45,808 nucleotides of DNA from Moraxellaceae bacterium (GCA_029267635.1 JAJUIK010000017.1:1-45808); one strand, 5' to 3'. Positions 8,249 to 18,264 are shown, counted from the first letter of the stretch. Notes: generated by a model not told the origin, from the letters alone. Program-made: numbers and translations.

Positions 8249-8923
8249 ATGGCTAATCAAGATACCCGATATGATGATCAAGATAATAATTCAGGCACTT
8301 CAAATCGCGGATTTGCCAGTATGGATCCGGAACGCGTCCGCGAAATCGCCAGTAAAGGTGGCCGTGCAGCCCATGCCAGTGGCCATGCACATGAATTTAC
8401 CTCAGAAGAAGCACGAGAAGCAGGTCGCGCGGCCCATGCCAGCGGTCATGCACATGAATTTACCTCAGAAGAAGCACGTGCTGCAGGTGCATTAAGTCAT
8501 AAAAATGATGACCGTTATGGCCGTGGTCGCAGCCGTGATGACGATGATGATAATCGTGGTCGCAGCCGCTCAAGCCGCAGCCGTGATGACGATGATGATG
8601 ATCGTGGTCGCAGCCGTTCAAGCCGTGGCCGTTATGACGATGATGATCGTGGTGGCCGTTCAGGTGGCCGCAGCCGTTACGATGATGATTATGATGACCG
8701 CCGTTCCGATCGAGGCCGTAGCCGTTATGACGATGACGACCGTGGTGGCCGTTCAGGTGGCCGCAGTCGTTACGATGACGACGATGACCGGGGCAGTTAC
8801 CGTTCAGAGAGTCGAGGCCGTAGCCGGGATGACGATGACCGTGGCGGCAATCGTTCAAGCAGTCGCGGACAGGGTGGCTCGGGGCAAAGACGTGATGAAT
8901 ATGGTCGTTTTACCCGCGCATAA
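8249..8923 (+). CDS. KGG-repeat stress protein with long Arg/Ser/Asp-rich disordered tail
   Basis: The N-terminal third carries stress-induced KGG motifs: GFASMDPERVREIASKGG, then two near-identical blocks built on RAAHASGHAHEFTSEEAR. These resemble the YciG/GsiB family of hydrophilic stress proteins. From about residue 88 to the end the protein is a low-complexity polyampholyte made of SRDDDD, RGRS, YDDDD and GGRSGGRS units. It ends in a different short motif, DEYGRFTRA. No hydrophobic core is visible, so the tail should be intrinsically disordered. Known KGG proteins are induced by starvation, heat or desiccation. The ATG follows AAAAGGAAGATAGAATT. The repeats keep two other frames open, but those have no protein-like composition. 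The family is certain; the role in desiccation or nucleic-acid binding is inference. Confidence 0.88.
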   Translation: MANQDTRYDDQDNNSGTSNRGFASMDPERVREIASKGGRAAHASGHAHEFTSEEAREAGRAAHASGHAHEFTSEEARAAGALSHKNDDRYGRGRSRDDDDDNRGRSRSSRSRDDDDDDRGRSRSSRGRYDDDDRGGRSGGRSRYDDDYDDRRSDRGRSRYDDDDRGGRSGGRSRYDDDDDRGSYRSESRGRSRDDDDRGGNRSSSRGQGGSGQRRDEYGRFTRA

Positions 8924-8966
8924 AACAAGATATTAACATTTAATCTTATTTTTAAATTTTGTTGGC

Positions 8967-8996
8967 AGCCCGATTCTTTTCAAAAAGAGTTGGGCT
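8967..8996 (+). terminator. hairpin after the KGG gene, terminator-like
   Basis: AGCCCGATTCTTTT and AAAAGAGTTGGGCT form an imperfect inverted repeat 44 bases after the KGG stop codon. There is no strong T-tract on either side, so termination is plausible but not certain. Confidence 0.45.
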
Positions 8997-9147
8997 GATC
9001 TGCGTTGTGGAAATTGGTTAATAGTCATGTTGTGCAGAGTCAACGTGCCTTGAGAGAGCGGGCTAAAATAATATTGGGGGTGATTTTATATTTTTGATGT
9101 AAAAATGTTTAATATATAACACCTTAGAAAAACTGTCAGGATGACTG

Positions 9148-10101
9148 ATGCACACCCAGGCTCACGAAATCGTTCAACTATTTCAACAGCAGCTTTATCC
9201 ACTTTCTGAAAAACTGACAGAAATGCTGAATGAACATTTTTCCCATCAGACGGAGCGGCGGGGATGTGGTTTTACCCAGGCAACACGTGTCCTTGCAGAG
9301 TTTATTAATGTTTCTCGTGATCCTCAGGAACTGCATGACCTGAAACTGTTCAGCAACTATGAAGATCAGACCTTAAAAACCCTGCTGAAGCATGGCAAGC
9401 TCAGTGATTGGCACAATCTGGATCAAAATCAGCACGCGACGGATCTCATCTCACAAAATACCATCGGCTCTACAGTCGATCCGAGCAAGGACATGCAGTT
9501 TCAGGCACAACTCAGGCAACTGGCTCAACAGGCTGAAAAAGAAGAAAGCAAACTGTTACTGCAAATGATCGCCGATATTATTTTACCTAAAAATCCGGCA
9601 GCTACGGGTCTGGTCGAGTTGCCCGCCTTGACCGAAAAACCGAAAGTGGGTTCTTGCCCTATGGCAGAAAACTTTTTCCTGAAAATTGCACATGGTCGTA
9701 TTCTCAGAAAAGGCGCAATCAATATTATTGTTGATCAGGACAAGCAACCTTTGTTACTGGAAAAATTGAATATGGGCGATGACCATTCCTGTATCAGTTT
9801 AAAACCCCTATTAATGAATGGGGTCTGTTTACCTGCTGGGTCACTATTTTCAGTGAATTATGATGCTTCCGTCATTCAAAACAAAACCGAGAACCAGAAT
9901 TTACCGGGCTTTGTGATTCCCTATAGCGAAATTCCGGGTTTTTGGTATTTGCGTTTAACCACGCTTGCCGTCTCCCCGGAGAACCGTGCGCGAACCTTTA
10001 GTACACATTTCCAGCAGCAAATTGCCAATGGTTTATTTAGCCCTGAAACCACGTTGTTGCAACAGCTTGCCGATATTGCTTCAGCACAGATCCGGAGCTG
10101 A
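9148..10101 (+). CDS. hypothetical protein, 317 aa, coupled to a deacetylase-family gene
   Basis: This 317-residue soluble protein has no signal peptide or membrane segment. The N-terminal 150 residues are helical and Gln/Glu-rich (EIVQLFQQQLYPLSEKLTEML; LRQLAQQAEKEESKLLLQM). The middle part, KPKVGSCPMAENFFLKIAHGRI, and the following segments look more like a beta-rich domain. I recognise no family or catalytic motif. The start is an ATG preceded by AGG at seven bases. It ends only two bases before the deacetylase-family gene, so the two are almost certainly translated together and may work on the same substrate. That link is an inference from spacing only. Confidence 0.7.
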   Translation: MHTQAHEIVQLFQQQLYPLSEKLTEMLNEHFSHQTERRGCGFTQATRVLAEFINVSRDPQELHDLKLFSNYEDQTLKTLLKHGKLSDWHNLDQNQHATDLISQNTIGSTVDPSKDMQFQAQLRQLAQQAEKEESKLLLQMIADIILPKNPAATGLVELPALTEKPKVGSCPMAENFFLKIAHGRILRKGAINIIVDQDKQPLLLEKLNMGDDHSCISLKPLLMNGVCLPAGSLFSVNYDASVIQNKTENQNLPGFVIPYSEIPGFWYLRLTTLAVSPENRARTFSTHFQQQIANGLFSPETTLLQQLADIASAQIRS

Positions 10102-10103
10102 AC

Positions 10104-10976
10104 ATGCTACAGGTTTGTTATTCTCCGCACTATTTTGCCACCACGCATACCAACAGCATGGAAAAACTGGTGGCTGTGGCCAATGCCTTACAGCCTACAG
10201 GCCGTTTTCAGTTTCATGAACCGCAACCGATTGATCTGGAAATTCTTAAGCAACTGCATGACCCGGTGTATGTCGAGGCCTTTGACTGTGGTGAACCGAA
10301 GAAATTAGCCACCTTTCAGGGTTTTAAACAGTGGAACACCCAGTTAAGAGACGCGATTTACCGTATTAATGCCGGGCAGATCCAAGCGGCAGAACTGGCC
10401 TGGCAACATCAGATTTCAGCCAATATCGCGCAAGGTTTTCATCATGCCCATTATCAATGCGGCGTGGCTTTTTGTACCTTTAATGGTCTGGCCTTAATTG
10501 CCCAGCAATTTCCAGATAAAAAGATTTTTATTCTGGATTGTGACCAGCACGGTGGCGATGGTACCGCCGAATTTACTTTAAGACTGGACAACCTGTTTAA
10601 TTTCAGCATTTTTGCTTTAACCTCGGGTTGCCGCAGTTATGCACGGGCCATCGCCAGGCAGATCCAGAAACAGCATGGAACGTTTTTGCAATATCGTGAA
10701 GCGATTGCGGAGGCCTTTGCCAAGGCAATCGACTGGCAGGCCGATTTAATCGTCTATCAAGCCGGCATGGATTGCCATCAAAATGATCCTTGCGGTTCGC
10801 CCTGGTTGAGCACTGAATATATTCGGCAGCGCGATGAAATGGTTTTTCAGCTGGCAAAGCAGCATCAAATTCCGCTGATGTTTGTGTTGGCGGGCGGTTA
10901 TCAGGCTTTACCGGATTTGGTGGACTTGCATGCTGGCACTTTTCATATCGCCCATCAGGTTTATTATGGAAATTAG
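10104..10976 (+). CDS. histone-deacetylase-family (AcuC/acetylpolyamine-type) amidohydrolase
   Basis: The 290-residue product matches the zinc-dependent HDAC-fold family, whose bacterial members remove acetyl groups from proteins, polyamines or small molecules. Key elements appear in order: GFHHAHYQCGVAFCTFNG near residue 112 (the paired histidines), FILDCDQHGGDGT near 145 (zinc ligands Asp and His; the canonical second histidine of DxDxHHGxGT is Gly here), QAGMDCHQNDP near 218 (third zinc ligand Asp) and FVLAGGYQ near 256. The protein is shorter than AcuC (about 370), as in a compact bacterial subgroup. The start is the ATG with GGAG six bases upstream, overlapping the tail of the previous gene's transcript. 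The substrate is unknown. Confidence 0.86.
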   Translation: MLQVCYSPHYFATTHTNSMEKLVAVANALQPTGRFQFHEPQPIDLEILKQLHDPVYVEAFDCGEPKKLATFQGFKQWNTQLRDAIYRINAGQIQAAELAWQHQISANIAQGFHHAHYQCGVAFCTFNGLALIAQQFPDKKIFILDCDQHGGDGTAEFTLRLDNLFNFSIFALTSGCRSYARAIARQIQKQHGTFLQYREAIAEAFAKAIDWQADLIVYQAGMDCHQNDPCGSPWLSTEYIRQRDEMVFQLAKQHQIPLMFVLAGGYQALPDLVDLHAGTFHIAHQVYYGN

Positions 10977-11271
10977 AAGGCTTTACTCTTACTACCTAAA
11001 ATATCAGCCTAAATTCAAGCAATACATTTAATTGATATGTTGTGCATTGTTTGAGTACGTGAGTTAAAACAGATTGCACAATGAATGGTTGACGGCCGTT
11101 TTCGTGGACCTATTGATCAAGATAAAATGGCGTAAAATTTTGAGAATGCTAATATTCAGGTGAAAGGCTCTGTTTCTAGCGAGCAAACTTTCATACCGCC
11201 ATTCAATATAAATTTAAGCCAGTACCGATAGAATTTACCCTTATTAAAATGAGTGACCTGCTGGAGATGCG

Positions 11272-12186
11272 ATGTCTATACAACATTTCAATGAAGATAC
11301 GCATGAAGACGATTTAATCAGTCCGGAACAACGTGCTCAAGCCGCCAGTAAAACCACCTGGGTGAGCGTGTTTGTCAACCTGGTTTTATCCATTTTCCAG
11401 ATTGTGGTCGGGATTTTTGCCAAGTCGCAAGGTCTGGTTGCCGATGGTATTCATACGTTGAGTGATTTGGTGGCTGACTTTATTGTGCTGTTTGCCAATC
11501 ATCACAGCCAGAAAGATGCTGATGATGACCATCCTTTTGGCCATTACCGTTTTGAAACGGCCGCTTCTTTTATTTTAGGGTTGCTGTTATTGGGTGTCGG
11601 TGTGGGCATGCTGATCGTAGCCACCCAGAAAATTATCAATCCGGAACAGATTCCCCAAGTACAGACGGTTGCGCTGTATATTGCCATGTTGGCTCTGGTC
11701 AGCAAGGAATTATTATTCCGTTACATGCTGAAAATCGCCAAAAAAGTTAAATCCAGCATGCTGGTCGCGAATGCCTGGCATGCCCGTTCTGATGCTGCGT
11801 CATCGCTGGTGGTGATGGTGGGTATTGGCGGCAACCTGCTGGGTTATCCCATTCTGGATCCAATTGCGGCGTTGATTGTCGGTCTGATGATTATCAAGAT
11901 GGGCTGGGAATTTGGCTGGGAAGCGTTAAGTGATCTGATGGACCGAGCGGCTGATGAGCATGAAATCACTGCAATTGAGCAGACCTTTTTGTCTACCGAG
12001 GGTATTCTGGGCGTGCATAATATCCGTACCCGTAAAATGGGCGATATGATTATTGTGGATGCTCACATTGAGGTGGATGGAACACTTAACGTGCGCCAAG
12101 GCCATGATATTTCAGTGAATGCAAGAAACCGGGTGATGCAAAAGCATCGTGTGATTGATGTCATTACCCACATTGATCCTGTTTAG
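11272..12186 (+). CDS. cation diffusion facilitator (CDF) family metal transporter
   Basis: The 304-residue product has the CDF layout of six membrane helices followed by a cytosolic domain. Helix 1 begins WVSVFVNLVLSIFQIVVGIF near residue 30. Helix 2 contains the metal-site sequence DGIHTLSDLVADFIVLF with the D-x3-D pattern, followed by the hydrophilic DADDDHPFGHYRFE loop. Helix 5 carries the HARSDAASS (H-x3-D) half of the transport site. The C-terminal domain (about 210-304) contains GVHNIRTRKMGDMIIVDAHIEVD and ends near HRVIDVITHIDPV. Such proteins export zinc, iron or other divalent ions in exchange for protons; the metal cannot be decided here. The ATG follows GGAG by five bases. It is transcribed alone. 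Confidence 0.9.
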   Translation: MSIQHFNEDTHEDDLISPEQRAQAASKTTWVSVFVNLVLSIFQIVVGIFAKSQGLVADGIHTLSDLVADFIVLFANHHSQKDADDDHPFGHYRFETAASFILGLLLLGVGVGMLIVATQKIINPEQIPQVQTVALYIAMLALVSKELLFRYMLKIAKKVKSSMLVANAWHARSDAASSLVVMVGIGGNLLGYPILDPIAALIVGLMIIKMGWEFGWEALSDLMDRAADEHEITAIEQTFLSTEGILGVHNIRTRKMGDMIIVDAHIEVDGTLNVRQGHDISVNARNRVMQKHRVIDVITHIDPV

Positions 12187-12329
12187 TTGTTAGCCTACTT
12201 GTTTTTTTGCTGTTGATCTGGGCGCTAGCTGCGTAAAAATACTGAACAAGAATATGAAGCCTACCACGTTGCAGAGTTGCGCTACTTGTATGCGTGACGT
12301 CCTCTTTTAACCGGAACTGGAGAAGCTTA

Positions 12330-13559
12330 TTGCGTGCTGTCCGCTATAAATATGTCGTGATGATTGTGCTGCTCATGCTTGCAGTCGGTTTTGCGCTCGT
12401 TCGCTGGTGGCAGGGACCGCTGTTGCCGGGTTATAGCATTGCATCGATGCCGCTGGTGCAAACGGTGGTGGCGACCGGGCGAGTGGTGACCGTATCGCGT
12501 GCTCAGGTAGGCAGTGAAATTACCAGTGTGGTACTTGAGCGCCGTGTACAGGAAGGGGACCGCGTGGCACGAGGGGATGTGCTGCTGGTACTAAAATCGG
12601 ATGAGATTGCTGCTCAGGTCCGCCAGGCCGAAACTGCACTGAACGAGCTGGTAACCAGCACACGCCCACAAGCAGCAGTGGATTTAGCGAATGCCAAAGT
12701 ACAGCTGGAACAGGCGCGCCGTGAAGCACAGCGCAGACGTAATCTGACTGAACCCGGCATATTGTCGACCGAAGAAAAAGAGCAGGCCGAGAAGGCGGAG
12801 CGGCTGGCACGTAACAATTTTGAGTCGGCACGCTTAAGAGCAGCAGCACTGGCACCTGGTAAAGTTGAAGAGACCCTGCTGCGTGAGCGTCTGGCTGCGC
12901 TACGGGCACAACTGGCGAAAACGCAAATCCGTGCTGAAGTGGCCGGTACTGTACTCACCCGCAATGTAGAGCCAGGTGATCTGGTACAGCCCGGCCGGAC
13001 CTTGCTCACCATCGCGCTCGATGGCAGTACGGAAATCCGCGTACCGCTCGATGAGCGAAATTTACCCCAGCTTGCATTGCAGCAAAATGCAGCCGTCATT
13101 GCTGATGCCTATCCGGATCAACCTTTTCCAGCCCGTATCAATTTTATTGCCCCGAGCATTGATCCACAGCGTGGTACCGTGGAAGTCCGCTTGGCAGTTG
13201 ATCCGGTGCCTGAGTTTTTGCGTCAGGATATGACCGTGTCGGTAAATATTGAAACAGCGAAACGTGAGCGGGCACTGGCCATCCCGAACGATGCTTTAGC
13301 TCGTGTACAAGGCAACCAGGCAGTGGTCCTGCTGGTAAGGGATGGCAAAATACAACGTCAGCAGATCACTTTGGGCTTGCGTGGTTTGGCCATGTCGGAA
13401 GTCACTGCGGGGTTAAAGGCCGGTGATCATGTGCTGGCCGATGCTGAGTCCTCATTAGTTGATGGCACACGGGTACGCTTGCAGCAAGAAAAAATACCAT
13501 TTGCTCAGCCTGCCAATGATGCAAACAGCAAAAATGAATTACCGGTGAAATTCGATTGA
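12330..13559 (+). CDS. HlyD/MacA/DevB-type periplasmic adaptor subunit of an ABC exporter
   Basis: One N-terminal membrane anchor (VVMIVLLMLAVGFALV) is followed by a biotinyl-lipoyl-like half (VLERRVQEGDRVARGDVLLVL), a long Ala/Glu/Arg-rich coiled coil (about residues 90-180), the second lipoyl half (RAEVAGTVLTRNVEPGDLVQPG) and a beta-barrel. This is the standard membrane-fusion protein that links an inner-membrane pump to an outer-membrane channel. I prefer a TTG start at 12330 because GGAG (12319-12322) stands seven bases before it. A GTG at 12294 in the same frame would add 12 residues but lacks a good ribosome site. The stop overlaps the permease start by four bases. DNA here looks richer in G and C than the flanking genes. 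Confidence 0.85.
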   Translation: MRAVRYKYVVMIVLLMLAVGFALVRWWQGPLLPGYSIASMPLVQTVVATGRVVTVSRAQVGSEITSVVLERRVQEGDRVARGDVLLVLKSDEIAAQVRQAETALNELVTSTRPQAAVDLANAKVQLEQARREAQRRRNLTEPGILSTEEKEQAEKAERLARNNFESARLRAAALAPGKVEETLLRERLAALRAQLAKTQIRAEVAGTVLTRNVEPGDLVQPGRTLLTIALDGSTEIRVPLDERNLPQLALQQNAAVIADAYPDQPFPARINFIAPSIDPQRGTVEVRLAVDPVPEFLRQDMTVSVNIETAKRERALAIPNDALARVQGNQAVVLLVRDGKIQRQQITLGLRGLAMSEVTAGLKAGDHVLADAESSLVDGTRVRLQQEKIPFAQPANDANSKNELPVKFD

Positions 13560-14779
13560 AAAAAATTTTCGCGCGACTCTGGATTGAATGGACCATCGCG
13601 GTCAGTTTTTTGCGCGAGGGGCGTGCACAGTCCATCATGATTACGGTGGGCGTTGCCGTAGGTGTGGCGGTGATCGTGTTTGTTAGTGCGTTAATGCAAG
13701 GACTGCAATCGAATATTATCCAGCGTACTTTGGGCACCCAGGCGCATATCCGTTTGCTGTCACCGGATGAAGTGAACCAGGTCCTGCTGCCTAAAACCGG
13801 GACTGTACAATTGCTGCTGGAAGATAAACGCGCACAGCGCCTGCGCTCGATTAACAACTGGCAGCAGGTTACGGCAACGCTGGATCAGTTGCCGTTACTG
13901 ACGGCGGTATCGCCGGTCGTGTCCGGTCCCGCATTTGCCCAGCGCGGTGATGCCCTGGAATCGGTGGCACTGGTCGGGATCGATGTGGAACGTTATCAGA
14001 AAATTATTCCCCTGAAAGATTATCTGATCAGTGGTCAGCTGCGGGTGGGTGCCGACAATGTCCTGATTGGTAGCCAGCTGGCGGATGACCTCGGGGTTCA
14101 GGTAGGCAGTAAGCTGCGACTGGATACCGGCCAGCAGCATAGTGCGGTGGTGAATATTGCGGGAATTTTTGAACTGGGCGTGCGCGAACTGGACGCACGT
14201 TATGTGTATCTGGACTTAAAACAGGCACAATCGCTGCTCAGTCTTCCTGGCGGCGTTACCGTGATTGACCTGACTGTGGCAGATATTTTTGCGGCAGATG
14301 CTATTGCCGCACAGGTAGGGCGCCTGACTTCATTGCAAGCCGAAAGCTGGATCAAAACCAATGCACAATTGATGAATGCGATTTCCGCGCAGAGCCTGTC
14401 GAGCAATATGATTATTATTTTTGTGGCGATTTCAGTGGCCTTTGGCATTGCCAGTGTCTTGTCGGTGAGTGTGGTGCAGCGAACGCGGGAAATTGGTATT
14501 TTGCGTGCGACAGGCGCGACCCGGCAGCAAATCTTACGCATTTTTCTCTTGCAGGGGGCCATGTTTGGCTTGATGGGATCGCTTGTGGGCAGTGCTGCCA
14601 GTTATGTGCTGGTGTGGACATTTAATACCTTTGGCCCGGGTTTATTTTATATTCCTGTGTCGAGCAAACTGGTTCTGTTGGCCTTATTGCTGGCAACGCT
14701 GACCGGTGTGTTGGCGGCGGCTGTACCTGCACGGCGAGCAGCAGCACTTGATCCGGTGGAGGCGATTCGTCATGTCTGA
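13556..14779 (+). CDS. ABC exporter permease, FtsX/MacB-like
   Basis: The 407-residue protein starts at a TTG in the TTGA overlap with the adaptor stop. It shows the four-helix type-VII ABC (MacB/LolC/FtsX) plan. Helix 1, around residues 22-45, includes IMITVGVAVGVAVIVFVSALM. A large extracytoplasmic MacB-core region follows (about 50-270). Three C-terminal helices begin with NMIIIFVAISVAFGIASVLS, followed by the coupling signature QRTREIGILRATGATRQQI and a final [16 protein letters not shown]. Unlike MacB there is no fused ATPase; that subunit is the next gene. The adaptor-permease-ATPase order is the DevBCA arrangement, which moves lipids, peptides or drugs. The substrate is unknown, and no outer-membrane channel gene is nearby. 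Confidence 0.88.
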   Translation: MKKIFARLWIEWTIAVSFLREGRAQSIMITVGVAVGVAVIVFVSALMQGLQSNIIQRTLGTQAHIRLLSPDEVNQVLLPKTGTVQLLLEDKRAQRLRSINNWQQVTATLDQLPLLTAVSPVVSGPAFAQRGDALESVALVGIDVERYQKIIPLKDYLISGQLRVGADNVLIGSQLADDLGVQVGSKLRLDTGQQHSAVVNIAGIFELGVRELDARYVYLDLKQAQSLLSLPGGVTVIDLTVADIFAADAIAAQVGRLTSLQAESWIKTNAQLMNAISAQSLSSNMIIIFVAISVAFGIASVLSVSVVQRTREIGILRATGATRQQILRIFLLQGAMFGLMGSLVGSAASYVLVWTFNTFGPGLFYIPVSSKLVLLALLLATLTGVLAAAVPARRAAALDPVEAIRHV

Positions 14780-15488
14780 GCAGTCTCATGAGGTACTGCG
14801 TCTGGAAGCGCTGCGCAAATCCTACAATATTGGCCAACCCAATGAAGTGGAAGTGCTGCATGGGATTGATCTGTGTATTGCACGTAGTGATTTCGCTGCC
14901 CTGATCGGTCCTTCCGGCTCCGGTAAAAGTACTTTATTGAATATCCTGGGTTTGCTGGATCGGCCGAGCAGCGGTGAACTTTATCTGCTGGGTCAGGCTA
15001 CAAGTGATATGGATGATGCAGAGCGCACTGCGCTACGTGGCAACAGTATCGGTTTTGTCTTTCAGTTTCACCATCTCATTCAGGCATTTAGCACATTAAA
15101 TAATGTGCTGATGCCGTTGATGCTGACACAAGGCAAACCCGATCGATCTGCGCTAGACAAAGCGCGTGAATTGCTGGCTGCGGTGGGGCTGGAAAAATTT
15201 GCCGACCGCAAACCCAATGAACTCTCGGGGGGGCAGCAGCAGCGCGTGGCGATTGCCCGGGCGCTGATCACTGATCCGGCATTACTCCTAGCGGATGAAC
15301 CTACCGGTAATCTGGATACGCAAACCGCTGCTGAGGTTTTCGAGTTGTTCCGTAAAGTTCATCGTGAACGAGATTGTGCCGTGTTGCTGGTCACGCATGA
15401 TCCGCGCCTTTCTGCCACCTGTGACCGCACCATTCATCTGGTAGATGGCCGTATCCAGAGCGATGCGCCAAATCATGCGCCCTATTAA
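14772..15488 (+). CDS. ABC exporter ATP-binding subunit (LolD/MacB/DevA type)
   Basis: The 238-residue ATPase starts at an ATG that overlaps the permease stop by eight bases. It has Walker [12 protein letters not shown] near residue 45, a Q-loop at [10 protein letters not shown], the signature [15 protein letters not shown] near 150, Walker [14 protein letters not shown] and the switch histidine in LLVTHDPRL. These are all residues needed for ATP hydrolysis. The GNLDT wording is typical of ATPases paired with FtsX-like permeases, which use mechanotransmission rather than a translocation channel. An in-frame extension to 14706 lies inside the permease gene and is not needed. Confidence 0.92.
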   Translation: MSEQSHEVLRLEALRKSYNIGQPNEVEVLHGIDLCIARSDFAALIGPSGSGKSTLLNILGLLDRPSSGELYLLGQATSDMDDAERTALRGNSIGFVFQFHHLIQAFSTLNNVLMPLMLTQGKPDRSALDKARELLAAVGLEKFADRKPNELSGGQQQRVAIARALITDPALLLADEPTGNLDTQTAAEVFELFRKVHRERDCAVLLVTHDPRLSATCDRTIHLVDGRIQSDAPNHAPY

Positions 15489-15879
15489 TTTCGTACAGGA
15501 ACTGTATTGCTGATTCAATCTTTCCCAATCCACCTTTCCAAGGATGGTATTAAACAAAAGATCGGTTGCAATTGAGTTGGTCAAAAAGAGTATGTTACGG
15601 CCTAAGCTACGTCTATAGATCAATTGAGGTTATCTATAATTAGATGTTTTTGCTTAATTCGAGCAAAATATCATTTTAGAAGATTAAAAAAGCACGGATG
15701 AAGTTCATACAGCTCAGGAAAAATATAAAAGTCATCTCACTCAATTGATCACTTTTTAAATAAGCTGTTTATTTTAAATAGTTTTCATAAATGATTTCTT
15801 TAAGCGTAATAGGCAGGTCGCTAGGTTTTCGCCAATTTTTTCGAGTGATGCCTTTTCAAGGCTATTTTATTGCCAGTTT
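15489..15879. other. intergenic region upstream of frmR, no gene seen
   Basis: About 390 bases lie between the exporter operon and the frm operator. They are AT-rich and contain no supported gene. A frame on the opposite strand (15288-15623) is a shadow of the ATPase gene. No clear terminator hairpin was found after the exporter. Confidence 0.35.
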
Positions 15880-15908
15880 ATATACTATAGGGTACTATAC
15901 TATAAAAG
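15880..15908 (+). promoter_or_regulatory. FrmR-type operator upstream of frmR-frmA
   Basis: Two related half-elements, ATACTATAGGG and TACTATACTATA, lie within 15881-15904, about 20 bases before the frmR start. They resemble the TACT/AGTA elements flanking a G-run that are bound by RcnR/CsoR-family repressors and the AT-rich palindrome reported for E. coli frm. Binding by the adjacent repressor, released by formaldehyde, would give autoregulation of the pair. Confidence 0.6.
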
Positions 15909-15925
15909 CTTGAGTGAATGAGTGT

Positions 15926-16201
15926 ATGCCAAATCAAGTCGAAGACAAAAAAAAGATTCTTCTACGCGTCAAAAAGATCAAAGGTCAGACGCAAGCGATT
16001 GAAAAAGCGCTAGAAGACAATGTGGAATGTGGTGCGATTCTGCAACAAATATGTTCTGTGCGTGGTGCCATTAATGGTTTAATGAATGAGATGCTAGAAA
16101 TTCATTTAAAAGACACTCTGGTGTCCGGTGAAACCACAGAACAAGAACGAAGAGAAGAACTTGCTGAAATCGCTAAGATTCTCAAATCATATTTAAAATA
16201 G
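15926..16201 (+). CDS. frmR: formaldehyde-sensing repressor, FrmR/RcnR/CsoR family
   Basis: The 91-residue all-helical protein begins MPNQVEDKKKILLRVKKIKG, the usual start of FrmR proteins, so the ATG at 15926 is preferred over an upstream GTG at 15914. The conserved cysteine lies in VECGAILQQ near residue 35, the position that forms the formaldehyde crosslink with the N-terminal proline. Pro2 is present. The next landmarks are RGAINGLMNEMLEIHL and a C-terminal helix EELAEIAKILKSYLK. As a tetramer it represses its own promoter and frmA. It lies 21 bases before frmA, downstream of a matching operator. Confidence 0.88.
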   Translation: MPNQVEDKKKILLRVKKIKGQTQAIEKALEDNVECGAILQQICSVRGAINGLMNEMLEIHLKDTLVSGETTEQERREELAEIAKILKSYLK

Positions 16202-17335
<1,134 letters not shown>

Positions 17336-17357
17336 TTTCTTGATAAGTCTCTCTTTT

Positions 17358-17389
17358 CCATGTACGTGATCAGTGATTAACGTGCATGG
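17358..17389 (+). terminator. hairpin after frmA, weak terminator candidate
   Basis: CCATGTACGT and ACGTGCATGG pair with one mismatch around a 12-base loop, 22 bases past the frmA stop. There is no T-run immediately after, so factor-independent termination is doubtful. Confidence 0.35.
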
Positions 17390-17859
17390 GAGCTTCTAGC
17401 GCTGCATACGCTTTGCAAAAAGATCGATTTTTTTGTGACTGTAATTAATTTGTGCTGACCATGATGAACTATTCACAGTATTTGATCTCATTTTATTATT
17501 TTTAAAAGCGAGCGAGATGTACTGGTTTTAAAACTTCTTTTTCCCCAACCTTGGCAATAGTCACCGACATAAATGATGTTAAATCCATTTACATGTCATT
17601 AAATTAAACATATATAAAACAAATACTTGTGTTTTATGAATTTTGTAATGTAGTTTAAAGTAGGGTAGGGTAAGCAAAAGTTGGTCACTTTTAAATTCAT
17701 ATAAATTCAACAATAATAACCAACATAAAATCTACTTCTGTTTTTTATAATTTTTATTTTTTATCTTTTGATAAAAATTTTTAGCTGTGGGGCCCAGAAT
17801 TCGGCAAGTAGCAATAGTCAAATACATTGATGAGTGATCGGTCTTTATTCTTAGTTGAG
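17390..17859. other. AT-rich intergenic stretch, no gene seen
   Basis: About 470 bases of AT-rich DNA follow frmA. No open frame, RNA gene or repeat was recognised. The stretch ends where an IS fragment begins, so it may be a deletion or insertion scar. Confidence 0.35.
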
Positions 17860-18034
17860 AAGGGATTTGTTGCACAAACTTGTCCGTATTGAATAGCCAA
17901 TACCTTTACAGCAGTCGCTGCTAATGATTCATGTGAGTTTGCAAGTCCATAATCAATTGCTTGCTTTTAAATTCTGGACTAAGGCGTTTAGAAATTGTTA
18001 ACGTTACGTTCTCTTCAGGTGGGTGAGAAGCCAT
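17860..18034 (-). pseudogene. IS3-family OrfA (transposase helix-turn-helix subunit) fragment, frameshifted
   Basis: On the minus strand an ATG at 18034 begins MASHPPEENVTLTISKRLSPEFK, the typical opening of an IS3-family OrfA. After about 25 residues the frame shifts and continues as AIDYGLANSHESLAATAVKVLAIQYG. It then ends without the remaining helix-turn-helix and zipper parts and without OrfB. The DNA at the far end, GGGATTTGTTGCACAAA, looks like a junction. This is a degraded scrap, not an active element. Confidence 0.5.
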
Positions 18035-18134
18035 GCTCCCTAAGGTCTATTATTTTGTCTGGGAGAGTTGTGGCTCTTCACTAATCACTTTTAAAGGAAC
18101 ATTATGGACTCAAATTTCTATTGCAGCAGTGCCA

Positions 18135-18166
18135 TAAAAAAAGCCTAATCTTGGTAAGACTAGGCT
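18135..18166 (-). terminator. terminator after initiator tRNA
   Basis: On the minus strand AGCCTAGTCTT and AAGATTAGGCT pair around a short loop and are followed by a run of seven T residues. It lies about 20 bases past the tRNA 3' end. Confidence 0.8.
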
Positions 18167-18187
18167 ATAAACTTTAAATTTTTTCAT

Positions 18188-18264
<77 letters not shown>

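Noticed and set aside
8460..8936. Long open frames on both strands over the KGG gene
   Set aside because: They come from the low-complexity GAT/CGT repeats. Their products are poly-Met/Val or poly-His/Gly with no ribosome site; the KGG frame alone has a recognised family and start.
10977..11271. Possible small gene between the deacetylase and CDF genes (VDGRFRGPIDQDKMA)
   Set aside because: The readable peptide is only about 16 codons before a stop, with no ribosome site and no continuation in one frame.
14706..14771. Longer N-terminus for the exporter ATPase
   Set aside because: It would overlap the permease gene by 74 bases. The ATG at 14772 gives the normal N-terminus of the family.
15288..15623. 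Minus-strand frame across the end of the exporter ATPase gene
   Set aside because: It overlaps the ATPase gene with a well-supported signature and has no protein family of its own.
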